Assembly (NCBI RefSeq): GCF_030730945.1
Contig: NZ_JAVAMS010000010.1
Span: 1-42,623 of the forward strand
Direction: 5' to 3'
From: Aurantiacibacter poecillastricola
Lineage (GTDB): Bacteria; Pseudomonadota; Alphaproteobacteria; Sphingomonadales; Sphingomonadaceae
Length of the DNA: 42,623 nt
A program made the position numbers and the translations under genes. Below, piece after piece: positions 14,444-22,782 of the stretch (the first letter of the stretch is position 1; the number at the start of each line of letters is the position of its first letter). The notes under the pieces are model-generated. The model was not told the DNA's origin. It ran no database searches and was given only the letters and a program-made list of their open reading frames with translations.

Positions 14444-16768
14444 TTGACGAACTTCACTAAACGCTCCGCAACTCGATTCCTTCTCGGCGGCGCAGGCCTC
14501 GCTGTGGCGGCCTCTCTGACACCTGCCGCTGCTTCCGCCCAAGATACAGACGTCGCCACAAGGGCGAATGAGGACGAGGGAAATGTCATCGTCGTAACGG
14601 CCCGCCGCCGCGAAGAGCGCGCGCTTGACGTGCCTATCGCGGTTACCGCCCTTTCAGCCGAGCAGCTCGAACGCTCCGGCACGCTTGAGATCACCGAAGT
14701 CGCCCAGACCGTGCCGAACCTTACATTGGAAGTAAGCCGCGGAACCAACACGACGCTCACGGCATTTATTCGCGGTGTCGGCCAGCAAGATCCCGTTGCA
14801 GGGTTCGAAGCGGGCGTTGGCCTTTATGTTGACGATGTCTATCTCAACCGTCCACAGGCAGCCGTGCTCGATGTCTACGACGTGGAGCGGATTGAGGTTC
14901 TACGCGGCCCGCAAGGAACCCTTTACGGTCGCAACACCATTGGTGGGGCAATAAAGTACGTCACTGCCCGCCTCCCCGATGAAACGCAGGTCAAGATCCG
15001 GGGTACCTATGGATCCTACGATCAGGCCGACCTCATAATTACTGCATCCACACCCATCAGCGACACCGTGCGTATTGGCGCTAGCGGTGCGCGTTTGTCG
15101 CGCGGAGGCTTTGGCGACAATTTGGTCCAAGATGGCGTGGAAAATTACAATAAGGATGTGTGGGCGGCCCGCGGGACCATTGAATTCGATAACGGGCCGG
15201 TATTTGTCAGGTTGGCCGGCGACTATATCAAAGACAACAGCGATCCCCGTCAGGGACATCGCTTCCTGCCAGGCGTCATTACCGGCGCACCTGTTCTGGA
15301 CGACGTCTATGATACACGCGCTGGTCTGGATGTGGTCGAGCAAGAAGTCGAAGCCTACGGCGGATCCTTAAATGTCGCCGTTGAAGTCAGTGACACGATC
15401 ACGTTTAAGTCCATCACGGGCTATCGCGAGGATAAGTCCACGACCCCCATCGACTTCGACAGCTTACCGGTGGGCGATCTTGACGTGCCTACAATTTTTG
15501 AGAACGATCAAGTCAGCCAGGAATTGCAGCTTCTCTACGAAGGCGATCGTCTTTCCGGCGTATTGGGTGCATATTATCTCGATGCCAATGCGTTCACGGC
15601 ATTCGATGCCGCCTTATTTGTCACCGGCGATCTTATCGGCTTACCGGGACTCAACGCGCAAACGCTTGGTGATGTAAACACCAAGACCTGGTCGATCTTT
15701 GGGGATTTCACCTACGACTTGACCGATCAATTGAGCATTTCGGTCGGCGGCCGCTATACCAGCGACAAGCGTACGAGCCGCGTTCTGCGAACGACTTTCA
15801 TCGGTGGATATTCCGATTTGTTTGCGACCGGGGCGATTCCGATAGCTGTGACATCCGATTTCGAGGGCAGCGATACGTTCAAGGAGTTCACCCCGCGCGC
15901 TTCGATCAGTTATAAGCCAAACGAGAATCACAATATCTATTTTACGTACTCGAAAGGCTTCAAAGGAGGCGGGTTCGACCCGCGCGGGCAGACGAGCAAT
16001 GCACCCGATGCGGACGGCGATGGTACGGTCAGCCAAGACGAGATCTTCGAATTCATGCGCTTTGAGCCGGAAACGGTAGACAGTTTCGAACTCGGTTGGA
16101 AAGCTTCCCTCCTGGACAATCGTCTCAACGTCGCAATCGCCGGCTTTATCAGCAATTACAAGAACGTCCAGATCCCGGGTTCAAAGGGTTTTGATACCGA
16201 TGGCGACGGTGTAACGGACACCTTTGTCGGCGTGACAACAAACGCGGCGAGCGCGAGCATCAACGGCGTCGAATTTGAAGCAAGCGCATTGGTTGGCCGC
16301 GACTTTGCGGGACCCGGTAGCCGCTTCAATGTCAATTGGTCAGTCGGTTACATTGATGCCGAGTATGACGAATATCTGGATGGAGAAACTGATATTTCCG
16401 AGTTCGCGTCGGTCCAGAACACTCCAGAATTCACTGTAAATTTCGGCACGAACCTGGGATTGCCGCTTGCATCCGGAATGTTGGATTTTCTCGCGGATAT
16501 TTCGCTGCAGAGCGACGTGCAACAATTCGAATTCCCGACCCCTTTCATCGATCAGGACGGTTTCGCTCTCGTCAATGCGAGCATTGTTTACACGGACGAT
16601 AGTGACCGCTGGTCCATCGGTGTCCATGGCAAGAACCTGTTCGACAAGCGGTATGTGGTCGCTGGCTACGATTTCGTGTTCAACACGACACTTGGGATCG
16701 AGAACAATGTGATCGGCTTCTATGGCGATCCCCGGCGGTTCTTCGTTACGGGCGAGGTCCGCTTCTGA
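14444..16768 (+). CDS. TonB-dependent outer-membrane receptor
   Basis: A 774-residue receptor. The start is TTG at 14444, preceded by GGGAGAGG, and gives a proper signal peptide (TKRSATRFLLGGAGLAVAAS, then ASAQ). The frame is open upstream but encodes nothing plausible there. After cleavage comes the N-terminal segment with VIVVTARRREE (TonB-box-like region), a plug domain with RIEVLRGPQGTLYGRNTIGG, and a 22-strand-type barrel ending in the aromatic FFVTGEVRF. Such receptors import bulky nutrients by using TonB energy. The gene lies between a divergent TetR regulator and an alpha/beta hydrolase, which suggests uptake followed by ester hydrolysis of an organic substrate rather than a siderophore. 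No iron-linked gene is nearby. Confidence 0.9.
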   Translation: MTNFTKRSATRFLLGGAGLAVAASLTPAAASAQDTDVATRANEDEGNVIVVTARRREERALDVPIAVTALSAEQLERSGTLEITEVAQTVPNLTLEVSRGTNTTLTAFIRGVGQQDPVAGFEAGVGLYVDDVYLNRPQAAVLDVYDVERIEVLRGPQGTLYGRNTIGGAIKYVTARLPDETQVKIRGTYGSYDQADLIITASTPISDTVRIGASGARLSRGGFGDNLVQDGVENYNKDVWAARGTIEFDNGPVFVRLAGDYIKDNSDPRQGHRFLPGVITGAPVLDDVYDTRAGLDVVEQEVEAYGGSLNVAVEVSDTITFKSITGYREDKSTTPIDFDSLPVGDLDVPTIFENDQVSQELQLLYEGDRLSGVLGAYYLDANAFTAFDAALFVTGDLIGLPGLNAQTLGDVNTKTWSIFGDFTYDLTDQLSISVGGRYTSDKRTSRVLRTTFIGGYSDLFATGAIPIAVTSDFEGSDTFKEFTPRASISYKPNENHNIYFTYSKGFKGGGFDPRGQTSNAPDADGDGTVSQDEIFEFMRFEPETVDSFELGWKASLLDNRLNVAIAGFISNYKNVQIPGSKGFDTDGDGVTDTFVGVTTNAASASINGVEFEASALVGRDFAGPGSRFNVNWSVGYIDAEYDEYLDGETDISEFASVQNTPEFTVNFGTNLGLPLASGMLDFLADISLQSDVQQFEFPTPFIDQDGFALVNASIVYTDDSDRWSIGVHGKNLFDKRYVVAGYDFVFNTTLGIENNVIGFYGDPRRFFVTGEVRF

Positions 16769-16793
16769 CTGGCGCTGGCAAGCGATATCTCTG

Positions 16794-17666
16794 GTGACTT
16801 ATCGCGAATATCACTATCGCAGCGCGGACGGCCGACTTGACCTGTTCGCGCGCGATTACCCGGCAGCCAACGCCAATGACGATCTATCGCCGTTGCTGAT
16901 GATGCATGGGCTGACCCGCAATTCCGCTGACTTCGAGCCGCTGATTGAGCAGCTTGGCACAGGACGTCGGATAATCGTACCCGACCAGCGCGGACGGGGT
17001 CTGTCGCAGAACGACCCTGATCCCAGTAACTACCGTCCTGATCGTTATACCGATGACATGTGGAAGCTCCTGGACAACCTCGGCATCGACAAGGTTGTAT
17101 GCATCGGGACGTCGATGGGTGGCTTGATATCGATGCTCATGGGAGCTCAGATACCCGATCGGATTATCGGTATCGTCCTCAACGATGTTGGCCCTGAAGT
17201 GTCGCAGGAGGGGCTTGATCGCATTCGCAACTATGTTGGCGGTGGCGAGCCAATGGCAAACTGGGACGAAGCGGCGTTGCGCTGTGCATCGATCAACGCC
17301 ACGGCGTTGGACGGATTTACCGAAGCAGACTGGATGGCTTTTGCAAAGCGCACTTGCCGCGAACTGTCCGATAGGCAAATCGAGTTCGCCTATGATCCGG
17401 CGATTTCAGTAAGCATGGCGGATGAAGAGCCTGCAACGGTCCCTCCCGACTTGTGGGCCCTGTGGGAGGCGCTTACCGCCATTCCGGTCCTTGCGATCCG
17501 TAGAGCAAAGAGCGACATTCTCGAGGCAGCGACGGTGGCCCAGATGCATCGCCGCCATCCCGAGAATTTCGAGTCGCTCGAAATCGATGGGCGCGGCCAC
17601 GCCCCGATCCTCGATGAGCCTGTCGCGGTCGAGTCTATCGTCAGTTTTCTCGAGAGGCAGCCCTGA
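16794..17666 (+). CDS. Alpha/beta hydrolase
   Basis: A 290-residue alpha/beta-hydrolase-fold enzyme. MMHGLTRNSADFEPL is the oxyanion-hole region, the nucleophile elbow is GTSMGG with Ser at about 107, and the catalytic His is in GRGHAP near residue 272. 'PDQRGRGLS' follows the fold's conserved pattern. It has no signal peptide, so it is cytoplasmic. GTG 16794 was taken as start because it begins the conserved YREYHYRSADG segment; an ATG at 16722 would overlap the receptor gene. It lies 25 bp after the receptor and is probably co-transcribed. The substrate is unknown: an ester, lactone or C-C bond substrate brought in by the receptor is plausible. Confidence 0.85.
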   Translation: MTYREYHYRSADGRLDLFARDYPAANANDDLSPLLMMHGLTRNSADFEPLIEQLGTGRRIIVPDQRGRGLSQNDPDPSNYRPDRYTDDMWKLLDNLGIDKVVCIGTSMGGLISMLMGAQIPDRIIGIVLNDVGPEVSQEGLDRIRNYVGGGEPMANWDEAALRCASINATALDGFTEADWMAFAKRTCRELSDRQIEFAYDPAISVSMADEEPATVPPDLWALWEALTAIPVLAIRRAKSDILEAATVAQMHRRHPENFESLEIDGRGHAPILDEPVAVESIVSFLERQP

Positions 17667-18256
17667 TCCTTGGGCGACAATCAAAGGGGTCACCTTGGCT
17701 TGACGGCGTGCAGGCATCGTCAAGCATACTTGGTGGGACTGGAAGCTCACTGTCCGCTTTCAGCGACCTAGAATTGGTGGCTCTACGTCCGACAATAGGG
17801 CGCAAATCTGACGCTTGAGGTAGCGAGTCACCGCAATGGATAGCGCTTTGCTCTGTGGTCGTTCCTTCATATGTTCGGGTCCGCCCCCGACCTCGACGTG
17901 GCGTTCGAGAACGAGGAGGACCGGGAAGCAGCTCGCAACTTCATGGATCTCCTGGCGGCATCGGAAGGCGATGGGGCAAGCTGATTGCAGCGGGATCATG
18001 TGACCCTTCAGACCCGCACCCGATACCCATCCGGCTTTCTTCGCGAACAGTCCTGAACCAGGTCAGCTGAGGAGCCGCAACCCGTTCCTTTGACGGCCGT
18101 GTTGTCGCGCTTCGCGCGCCTGCCCGCACCACCCGTCATGAACAGGTTTCCCTTGGAGCTTCGCTCCTGCGGTGCAGTCCTCCCATGCCCTGCTTCTTCT
18201 GGATGTTCGCAAGCCGGAGATGGTCTCCGGTTTGAGGAACTGAAGGAACTTTCATC
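17667..18256. other. Intergenic region at the left edge of the mobile-element remnant
   Basis: No full gene. At 17740-17763 there is text related to the dispersed repeat (GGAAGC, CTGTCCGCTTTC). At 17871-17984 a 37-codon frame reads MFGSAPDLDVAFENEEDREA and ends in MDLLAASEGDGAS; it may be a small gene or the tail of a truncated one. GC-rich short hairpins follow (for example GGAGCTTCGCTCC), and an arm pair AAGCCGGAGA/TCTCCGGTTT (18211-18233) lies in the ssb leader. The base composition changes to the GC-rich style of the element in this interval, so the element edge may be here. Confidence 0.4.
17871..17984 (+). CDS. Possible small protein or gene tail (37 aa)
   Basis: An acidic 37-residue frame starting at ATG, with text (LDVAFENEEDREAARNF) that reads like real coding sequence. 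No ribosome binding site stands out and the frame is open only nine codons further upstream. It may be the surviving 3' end of a gene cut when the element inserted or decayed. Not recognised. Confidence 0.3.
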   Translation: MFGSAPDLDVAFENEEDREAARNFMDLLAASEGDGAS

Positions 18257-18667
18257 ATGACCAATATCGCAATCCTCACCGGCCGCATCGCCCGCGATCC
18301 GGACACCCGCGAGACCAAGGGCGGCACCAATGTCACCGGGATCACCGTCGTCACCGATCGCCCTGCGCGCGACAAGGACGGCAAGACCTATAAGGACGAG
18401 AACGGCTACACCGCCAAGGAAAGCGAGTTCCACCGGGTGACCTGCTTCAACGGCCTCGCCAAGACCGTCGGCCAATACTGCACCAAGGGCCAGCTGGTCA
18501 GTGTCCAGGGCCGCATCCACTATACCCAGTGGGAAGACAAGGACGGGGTCACCCGCTATGGTACCGAGATCCTCGCCGACAAGGTCGACTTCCTCTCGCG
18601 CGGCAACGGCCAAAACGATGAAACCGGCGAGAATGACGACAACAAGGATGCTCCCGAGATCGACTGA
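18257..18667 (+). CDS. ssb: Single-stranded DNA-binding protein (element-borne)
   Basis: A 136-residue OB-fold protein opening with MTNIAILTGRIARDPDTRET. It has the typical SSB features of ESEFHRVTCFNGLAKTVGQY and KGQLVSVQGRIHYTQWEDKDG, ending in a disordered acidic tail (NDETGENDDNKDAPEID). The tail lacks the DIPF-type tip of housekeeping SSBs, and the protein is shorter than them, which fits plasmid or ICE-borne SSB paralogues that protect transferred single strands. It is followed by a strong terminator and lies upstream of the coupling-protein and relaxase genes. Confidence 0.85.
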   Translation: MTNIAILTGRIARDPDTRETKGGTNVTGITVVTDRPARDKDGKTYKDENGYTAKESEFHRVTCFNGLAKTVGQYCTKGQLVSVQGRIHYTQWEDKDGVTRYGTEILADKVDFLSRGNGQNDETGENDDNKDAPEID

Positions 18668-18691
18668 ACTCTCCCATAATCGATCCCATCT

Positions 18692-18727
18692 GAGGGGCGC
18701 TATCCAGACCGGATAGCGCCCCTCTTT
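18692..18727 (+). terminator. Rho-independent terminator of ssb
   Basis: A perfect 14-bp stem (arms GAGGGGCGCTATCC and its complement) with a 5-nt loop and a short T run, 25 bp after the ssb stop. The remaining 247 bp before the next small gene show no coding frame; they hold CG-rich text and a short CTGCCG/CGGCAG hairpin just before that gene. Confidence 0.85.
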
Positions 18728-18974
18728 CGTTGTTCAAACTCTCTGGCGGGGGAGGGGCCTGGCTCACGGTTCTCCCATTCTGATGGCCATGCAACCGGCG
18801 CGTCAAGGACGGCAGGGTCCCACCATTTTGCCTCCCCTTCGCTGCGCTCCGGTCCGACAAAATCGTTTCCCCTAACGCCGCTTCTCGGTCGCCCTTTGGG
18901 GCGATCCCTGACCCGCCGGCCGCACACCCATCCGTCCTGCTCCTGCCGTCAACGGCAGACATCAGGAGGACATT

Positions 18975-19196
18975 ATGGCTACGCAATTTCAACGCACTTC
19001 GACTTCGGATCGCTACTTTGCCGCGCTGGCTGTTGCAGAGCGTCGGGCGCTGCACAGCTTTTTTGATCAGCACATCATAGTAGATCGTGAGCTTGGATAC
19101 TTCGCTCTAGATGAAGGCGACTACAACGCTCTTCCGGCGCACCTCGCAGTGCGCGTGGTGCATACCATCCACGGGGCGATGTCAGACGAGTTCTAA
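18975..19196 (+). CDS. Small hypothetical protein (73 aa)
   Basis: A 73-residue protein with an excellent ribosome binding site (AGGAGG, 6 nt before ATG 18975). It is mildly amphipathic, with AALAVAERRALHSFFDQHII, then LGYFALDEGDYNALPAHLAVRVVHTIHG, and has no signal or membrane segment. I do not recognise it. Its place between ssb and the coupling-protein operon suggests an accessory gene of the mobile element, perhaps a small regulator or an anti-defence protein, but nothing in the sequence shows that. Confidence 0.5.
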   Translation: MATQFQRTSTSDRYFAALAVAERRALHSFFDQHIIVDRELGYFALDEGDYNALPAHLAVRVVHTIHGAMSDEF

Positions 19197-20076
19197 CCAG
19201 ACGATCAGGGCAAGGACCGGCGACGGTTCCTTCCCCTTTTTCATGCTCGCGGGTCGAAGGATTGGGCGAAAAGCGGAGCGGGGCTGGGGACGCGCTCGGT
19301 CCCGCGCCGCTGCCAGCGGCGCTCCTGCGGGCGCGGCCTTCTTGTCCCCGGGCCCCGCACGCACTCCCGACCTGCGGCGGGTCGGACCGGCGCGAAGCTG
19401 CGGGACCGACGGGTGCCGTTCCATGGCTTCGCACGCGCTCCTTTGCCGCCGCCTATACGGGGGTGCGGCTCTTGTTTGATGGGGTAGGCTATTTGATCCC
19501 CAGAATGATGATCAACTGCTCACAGGTTCGCGTTATTCAGACGCCTCTCGATGGGAAAGTTCAGCCGGAAACTGGAGTCAGTTCCGCCAGTCTTTTCCGA
19601 AGAGATTTCCAACCATTGTGACCTCGCGAATCGCGCTCGGCGAATGGCCATTTGTTCCCAAGCTAAGGCCAGTTGGTATCCCACAGCTACTTGAGCGTAG
19701 AATCTCGCTTCGTCCCAAGACGACCCACGTGCTCTCGCTCCGAAAATAAGAGATAAGATTCAATCCATTGAACGGAATCCCAAAGAGGCTGGAAACTCCC
19801 GCGCGCATTAGGACTTGACAGCACACCGTACGCAGCGGGTGCTGCAATGGAAGGCGCGGAATTGCTTCGCGAATTTGCCAGAAATCGCTAGTGACATCTT
19901 CTGTGCCGGATGCGGTCCAGTTGCTCGCTCGTCCGTGCCGAGTCGGCACAGATCGGTCTAGCCTGCTGAAAAGCGACGTGAATTTTCCGTTTTCCTACAC
20001 CCCTGGCGGCGGCCTAGAGTGGCACTTGCCTTTCGAAGGGTGAGCCAGGTTCTTTGAACACAAGGAACTTGGAAAA
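19197..20076. other. Long intergenic region in the element, no supported gene
   Basis: The first about 290 bp are very GC-rich. From about 19490 to 19990 the composition turns AT-richer, like the defence region, as if a separate piece were inserted. A 123-codon minus-strand frame (19578-19949) and fragments in the neighbouring frame (for example WDSVQWIESYLLFSEREHVGR and LGNKWPFAERDSRGHNGWK) hint at a decayed gene, but no family is recognisable. The last 100 bp hold a strong hairpin before the next gene and are the natural place for an oriT, though no known nic site was recognised. Confidence 0.35.
20045..20072 (+). promoter_or_regulatory. Hairpin over the ribosome binding site of the next gene
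   Basis: Arms CCAGGTTCTTTG and CAAGGAACTTGG around an AACA loop pair along all 12 positions if two G-U pairs are allowed. The right arm contains the AAGGAA ribosome binding site for the ATG at 20077. It could hold translation of the accessory gene/coupling protein low, or mark a relaxosome binding site. Confidence 0.5.
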
Positions 20077-20406
20077 ATGCAAAGACACCACCGGTTCGTG
20101 ACCTATGTCACGCCCCTGATCGCCGAATGGATCAGGAAACAATCCGACGAGCGCAGGGTCAGCGCGAGCATCGTCATTGGCGACTGCATTTTCGATGCCT
20201 GGCACCGTGCGACCGAGGCCGATCTGAGGACTCCGGCGACCGATCCGGTGCGCCAGAACATCTTCATCACGGTCGCACTCGACGCCCTGCTGACGCACCA
20301 TCCCCAAACCGACCTGCGTGAGAAAACGGTCGCTGCCTACCAGCGTCGGTTGGAGCGCCTCGGGATCGTTGCACCCCGGCCGCAGGGAGGCGACGATGAA
20401 GCATAA
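20077..20406 (+). CDS. Small accessory protein upstream of the coupling protein
   Basis: A 109-residue protein, MQRHHRFVTYVTPLIAEWIR, then RRVSASIVIGDCIFDAW. The short strand followed by two helices at the N-terminus, with a conserved-looking S-x-S-I-V/I-I pattern, is reminiscent of ribbon-helix-helix relaxosome proteins (TraY/MobC-like), but this is not certain. The C-terminal half is helical and basic (TVAAYQRRLERLG). It overlaps the coupling-protein gene by 11 bp, so the pair is one operon. A role in binding oriT or loading the coupling protein is inferred from position only. Confidence 0.6.
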   Translation: MQRHHRFVTYVTPLIAEWIRKQSDERRVSASIVIGDCIFDAWHRATEADLRTPATDPVRQNIFITVALDALLTHHPQTDLREKTVAAYQRRLERLGIVAPRPQGGDDEA

Positions 20407-22735
20407 TCTCGTCAACTTCACCCGCGGCAGCCAGCTCCTCGGCCACTTCGGTTTCATGTTTGCGGCCGGTCTCAAGGGGCCGCTGATCGTCACCGTTCTG
20501 GTCGCCCTGGGCCTCGTCTACTGGGAAGTGAGCGGAGCGCTCGACGACCACCAGGTCTACCTCCTGTGGATGCACGTCTATGCCTCCGCCTATGGTTTCA
20601 TGGAGTTCGATCCCGACAAGCTCGTGAATCTGAAGCTGCCCGATGGCAACATGGTTGCCTTCCCCATTTCGGTGGTCACCGACTACCCGCCAATGCGCGA
20701 GGCAGTCGCGCTCTTTCGATCGACAGCTGTCGGTGCGCTCTGGCTTGCCGCGCTTATCCTTGCCCCGCTGTTCCTGCTCTTCTGGTGGGTCGCCGAACGC
20801 TTCGGTGAGCGCTCGAAACAGAAGAAGCACGTGCGCGGCGCGGAGCTTGCAACCCTTCCCGAACTGAAGCGCGAGATCGAACGGCACAACCGCGATGCGC
20901 GTTCGCGTGAATATGGCGAAGCCATGGGCTGGAAGTGGCGCCTTGCCGGGTCCAGTTACCTTCGCGATGCAGGCTTCTATGCTCCCGCCCATCTTGCCCG
21001 TGTCAGCTGGCCCTGGCGGCTCGAGCAGAGTCACGCGATGCTGGTCGGCACGACCGGAACCGGCAAGACCGTGGTGCTCACCGAGCTGGCAAACGAGATC
21101 CGGCAACGGGGCGAGCGCGCGGTCATCTTCGACCTTACCGGGGCCTTCATCGAGACCTTCTACGAGCCCGAACGCGACATCATCCTGAACCCGCTCGACG
21201 CGCGCTGTCCGGCATGGAGCGTGTTCAACGATTGCATGACCCGCGCAGAATTCCATGCCGCGGCGGAGTCCCTGGTTCCCCACGACGGAGGCGGCGCAGA
21301 ACAGTTCTGGGTGCTCGCTGCGCGCACGCTGTTCGTCGAGACCTGCCTCAAGCTCGCCGAGGCGGGACGGGGCACCAATGCCGCGCTCGCGCACGAATTG
21401 ATGAACGCCGATCTCTCCGACCTGCACCAGCTCCTCGAAGACACAATGGCGGGACCGATCAGCACGCCGAGCGCCGCACGCATGGCCGAATCGGTGCGTG
21501 CAGTGTTCAACGTCAACGCCAAGGCGCTGCAGATGCTGCCCGAAGACGGCAATCCGTTCTCAGTCCGCGAATGGGTCAACGGGGCGGGAAAACCCAGCTC
21601 GATCCTGTTCCTTTCGGCGCGCTACATCGACATGAGCGTGCTATCGCAGCTGCTCACCTTGTGGCTCGATACATCGATCAACACGCTGATGGCGGGCGAG
21701 CGTTCGCGCGACCTAAGGCTATGGTTCCTGATCGATGAGCTGGGCGCGCTCCATCGCCTGCCTTCGCTCGAAAAGGGCCTGCAGACCGCGCGCAATTTCG
21801 GGGGTGCGATCGTCACCGGCATCCATGCCTTTGCCAAGCTCAAGGACGTCTACGGTGAGAACATGGCGATGACCTTGTCGTCGCTCGCCCGCACCAAGTT
21901 GATCCTCGGTACCGCCGACCGCGAAACCGCCACCTGGTGTTCCGATGTCATCGGTCACCGCGAGGTTCGCGAGATGGAGGAAGGCTACAGCTACGGCTAC
22001 AACAACGCCCGCGATGCGGTCAGTCTTACGCCGCGGCGTCAGGTGGTCCCGCTGCTGCTTCCCGACGAGCTGATGAGGCTCAAGAACCTCCACGGCTTCG
22101 TCAAGTTTCCGGAAGGATTTCCGGCAGCGCCGGTCGTCCTTCAGCCACGAAATTGGCCCCGGGTAGCGGAAGGCTTTATCGCGCGAGAGATCCCCAAGGC
22201 GACCAAGCAGACAGCGTCCGCAGGCGGCGAAGCGGGGACCACGACAGAGCCAACAGGACCTTCCGAAACAAGCGACAATGACGGTGATCCGCGCCGGATG
22301 AAGGACAAGCACGATCCGTCCAATCGTACTGCAAAGAGGCTCCGCAAGGACCAGCACAAGGAACCAAGCAGGGGTCGCCGGTCCACCAAGGCTGAGCAGG
22401 CGCGGCCGGAACAAACCAAGGTGCGAAACCCTCGCGATGGAGGACAAAGGAGCGCGCTTCCTGCCCAACCTCAGCCCGCCCAGTCCGAGCTTCCCCTGTC
22501 CAGCAAGGCCGAAGAGGATCGCGACAGCAACCAAGTAACTGCGTCGTCGCAGCGGTCCGACGTTCCCGATCCTGCGACCCACCAGCGGGCGCAGGACGCC
22601 CGCAGCAAGGCCGACCAGAAGATGCAGGAGGAGCAGCAAAAATCGCTCCTGGGCGGCGCTGCGAAGCAAGGGAAGGGCGCTGACCGCGATCACGACCACG
22701 ACCATGATCTCGGCGACTACGATCCCGATATGTGA
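20396..22735 (+). CDS. Type IV coupling protein (TraD/VirD4-like ATPase)
   Basis: A 779-residue protein starting at ATG 20396, 5 nt after GGGAGG. Two N-terminal membrane helices (LIVTVLVALGLVYWEV at about 30-45 and ALWLAALILAPLFLLFWW at about 117-135) flank a periplasmic loop. Walker A is GTTGTGKT, Walker B is LWFLIDELGAL, and LARTKLILGTADRETATW is the later conserved TraD motif. The last about 170 residues are charged, low-complexity and His/Asp-rich at the end (DHDHDHDLGDYDPDM), as in TraD tails that recruit the relaxosome. It would pump the relaxase-DNA complex into a conjugation channel. No channel (T4SS) genes occur in this window. Confidence 0.9.
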   Translation: MKHNLVNFTRGSQLLGHFGFMFAAGLKGPLIVTVLVALGLVYWEVSGALDDHQVYLLWMHVYASAYGFMEFDPDKLVNLKLPDGNMVAFPISVVTDYPPMREAVALFRSTAVGALWLAALILAPLFLLFWWVAERFGERSKQKKHVRGAELATLPELKREIERHNRDARSREYGEAMGWKWRLAGSSYLRDAGFYAPAHLARVSWPWRLEQSHAMLVGTTGTGKTVVLTELANEIRQRGERAVIFDLTGAFIETFYEPERDIILNPLDARCPAWSVFNDCMTRAEFHAAAESLVPHDGGGAEQFWVLAARTLFVETCLKLAEAGRGTNAALAHELMNADLSDLHQLLEDTMAGPISTPSAARMAESVRAVFNVNAKALQMLPEDGNPFSVREWVNGAGKPSSILFLSARYIDMSVLSQLLTLWLDTSINTLMAGERSRDLRLWFLIDELGALHRLPSLEKGLQTARNFGGAIVTGIHAFAKLKDVYGENMAMTLSSLARTKLILGTADRETATWCSDVIGHREVREMEEGYSYGYNNARDAVSLTPRRQVVPLLLPDELMRLKNLHGFVKFPEGFPAAPVVLQPRNWPRVAEGFIAREIPKATKQTASAGGEAGTTTEPTGPSETSDNDGDPRRMKDKHDPSNRTAKRLRKDQHKEPSRGRRSTKAEQARPEQTKVRNPRDGGQRSALPAQPQPAQSELPLSSKAEEDRDSNQVTASSQRSDVPDPATHQRAQDARSKADQKMQEEQQKSLLGGAAKQGKGADRDHDHDHDLGDYDPDM

Positions 22736-22782
22736 CGCCGACCAGGGGAGGGGCGAGGGCTTGCGAAAGGTGATCTTGCCCC

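Noticed and set aside
19578..19949. A 123-codon minus-strand frame in the element's AT-richer patch
   Set aside because: No ribosome binding site, no recognisable family and coding-like text spread over two frames; described only as intergenic remnant.
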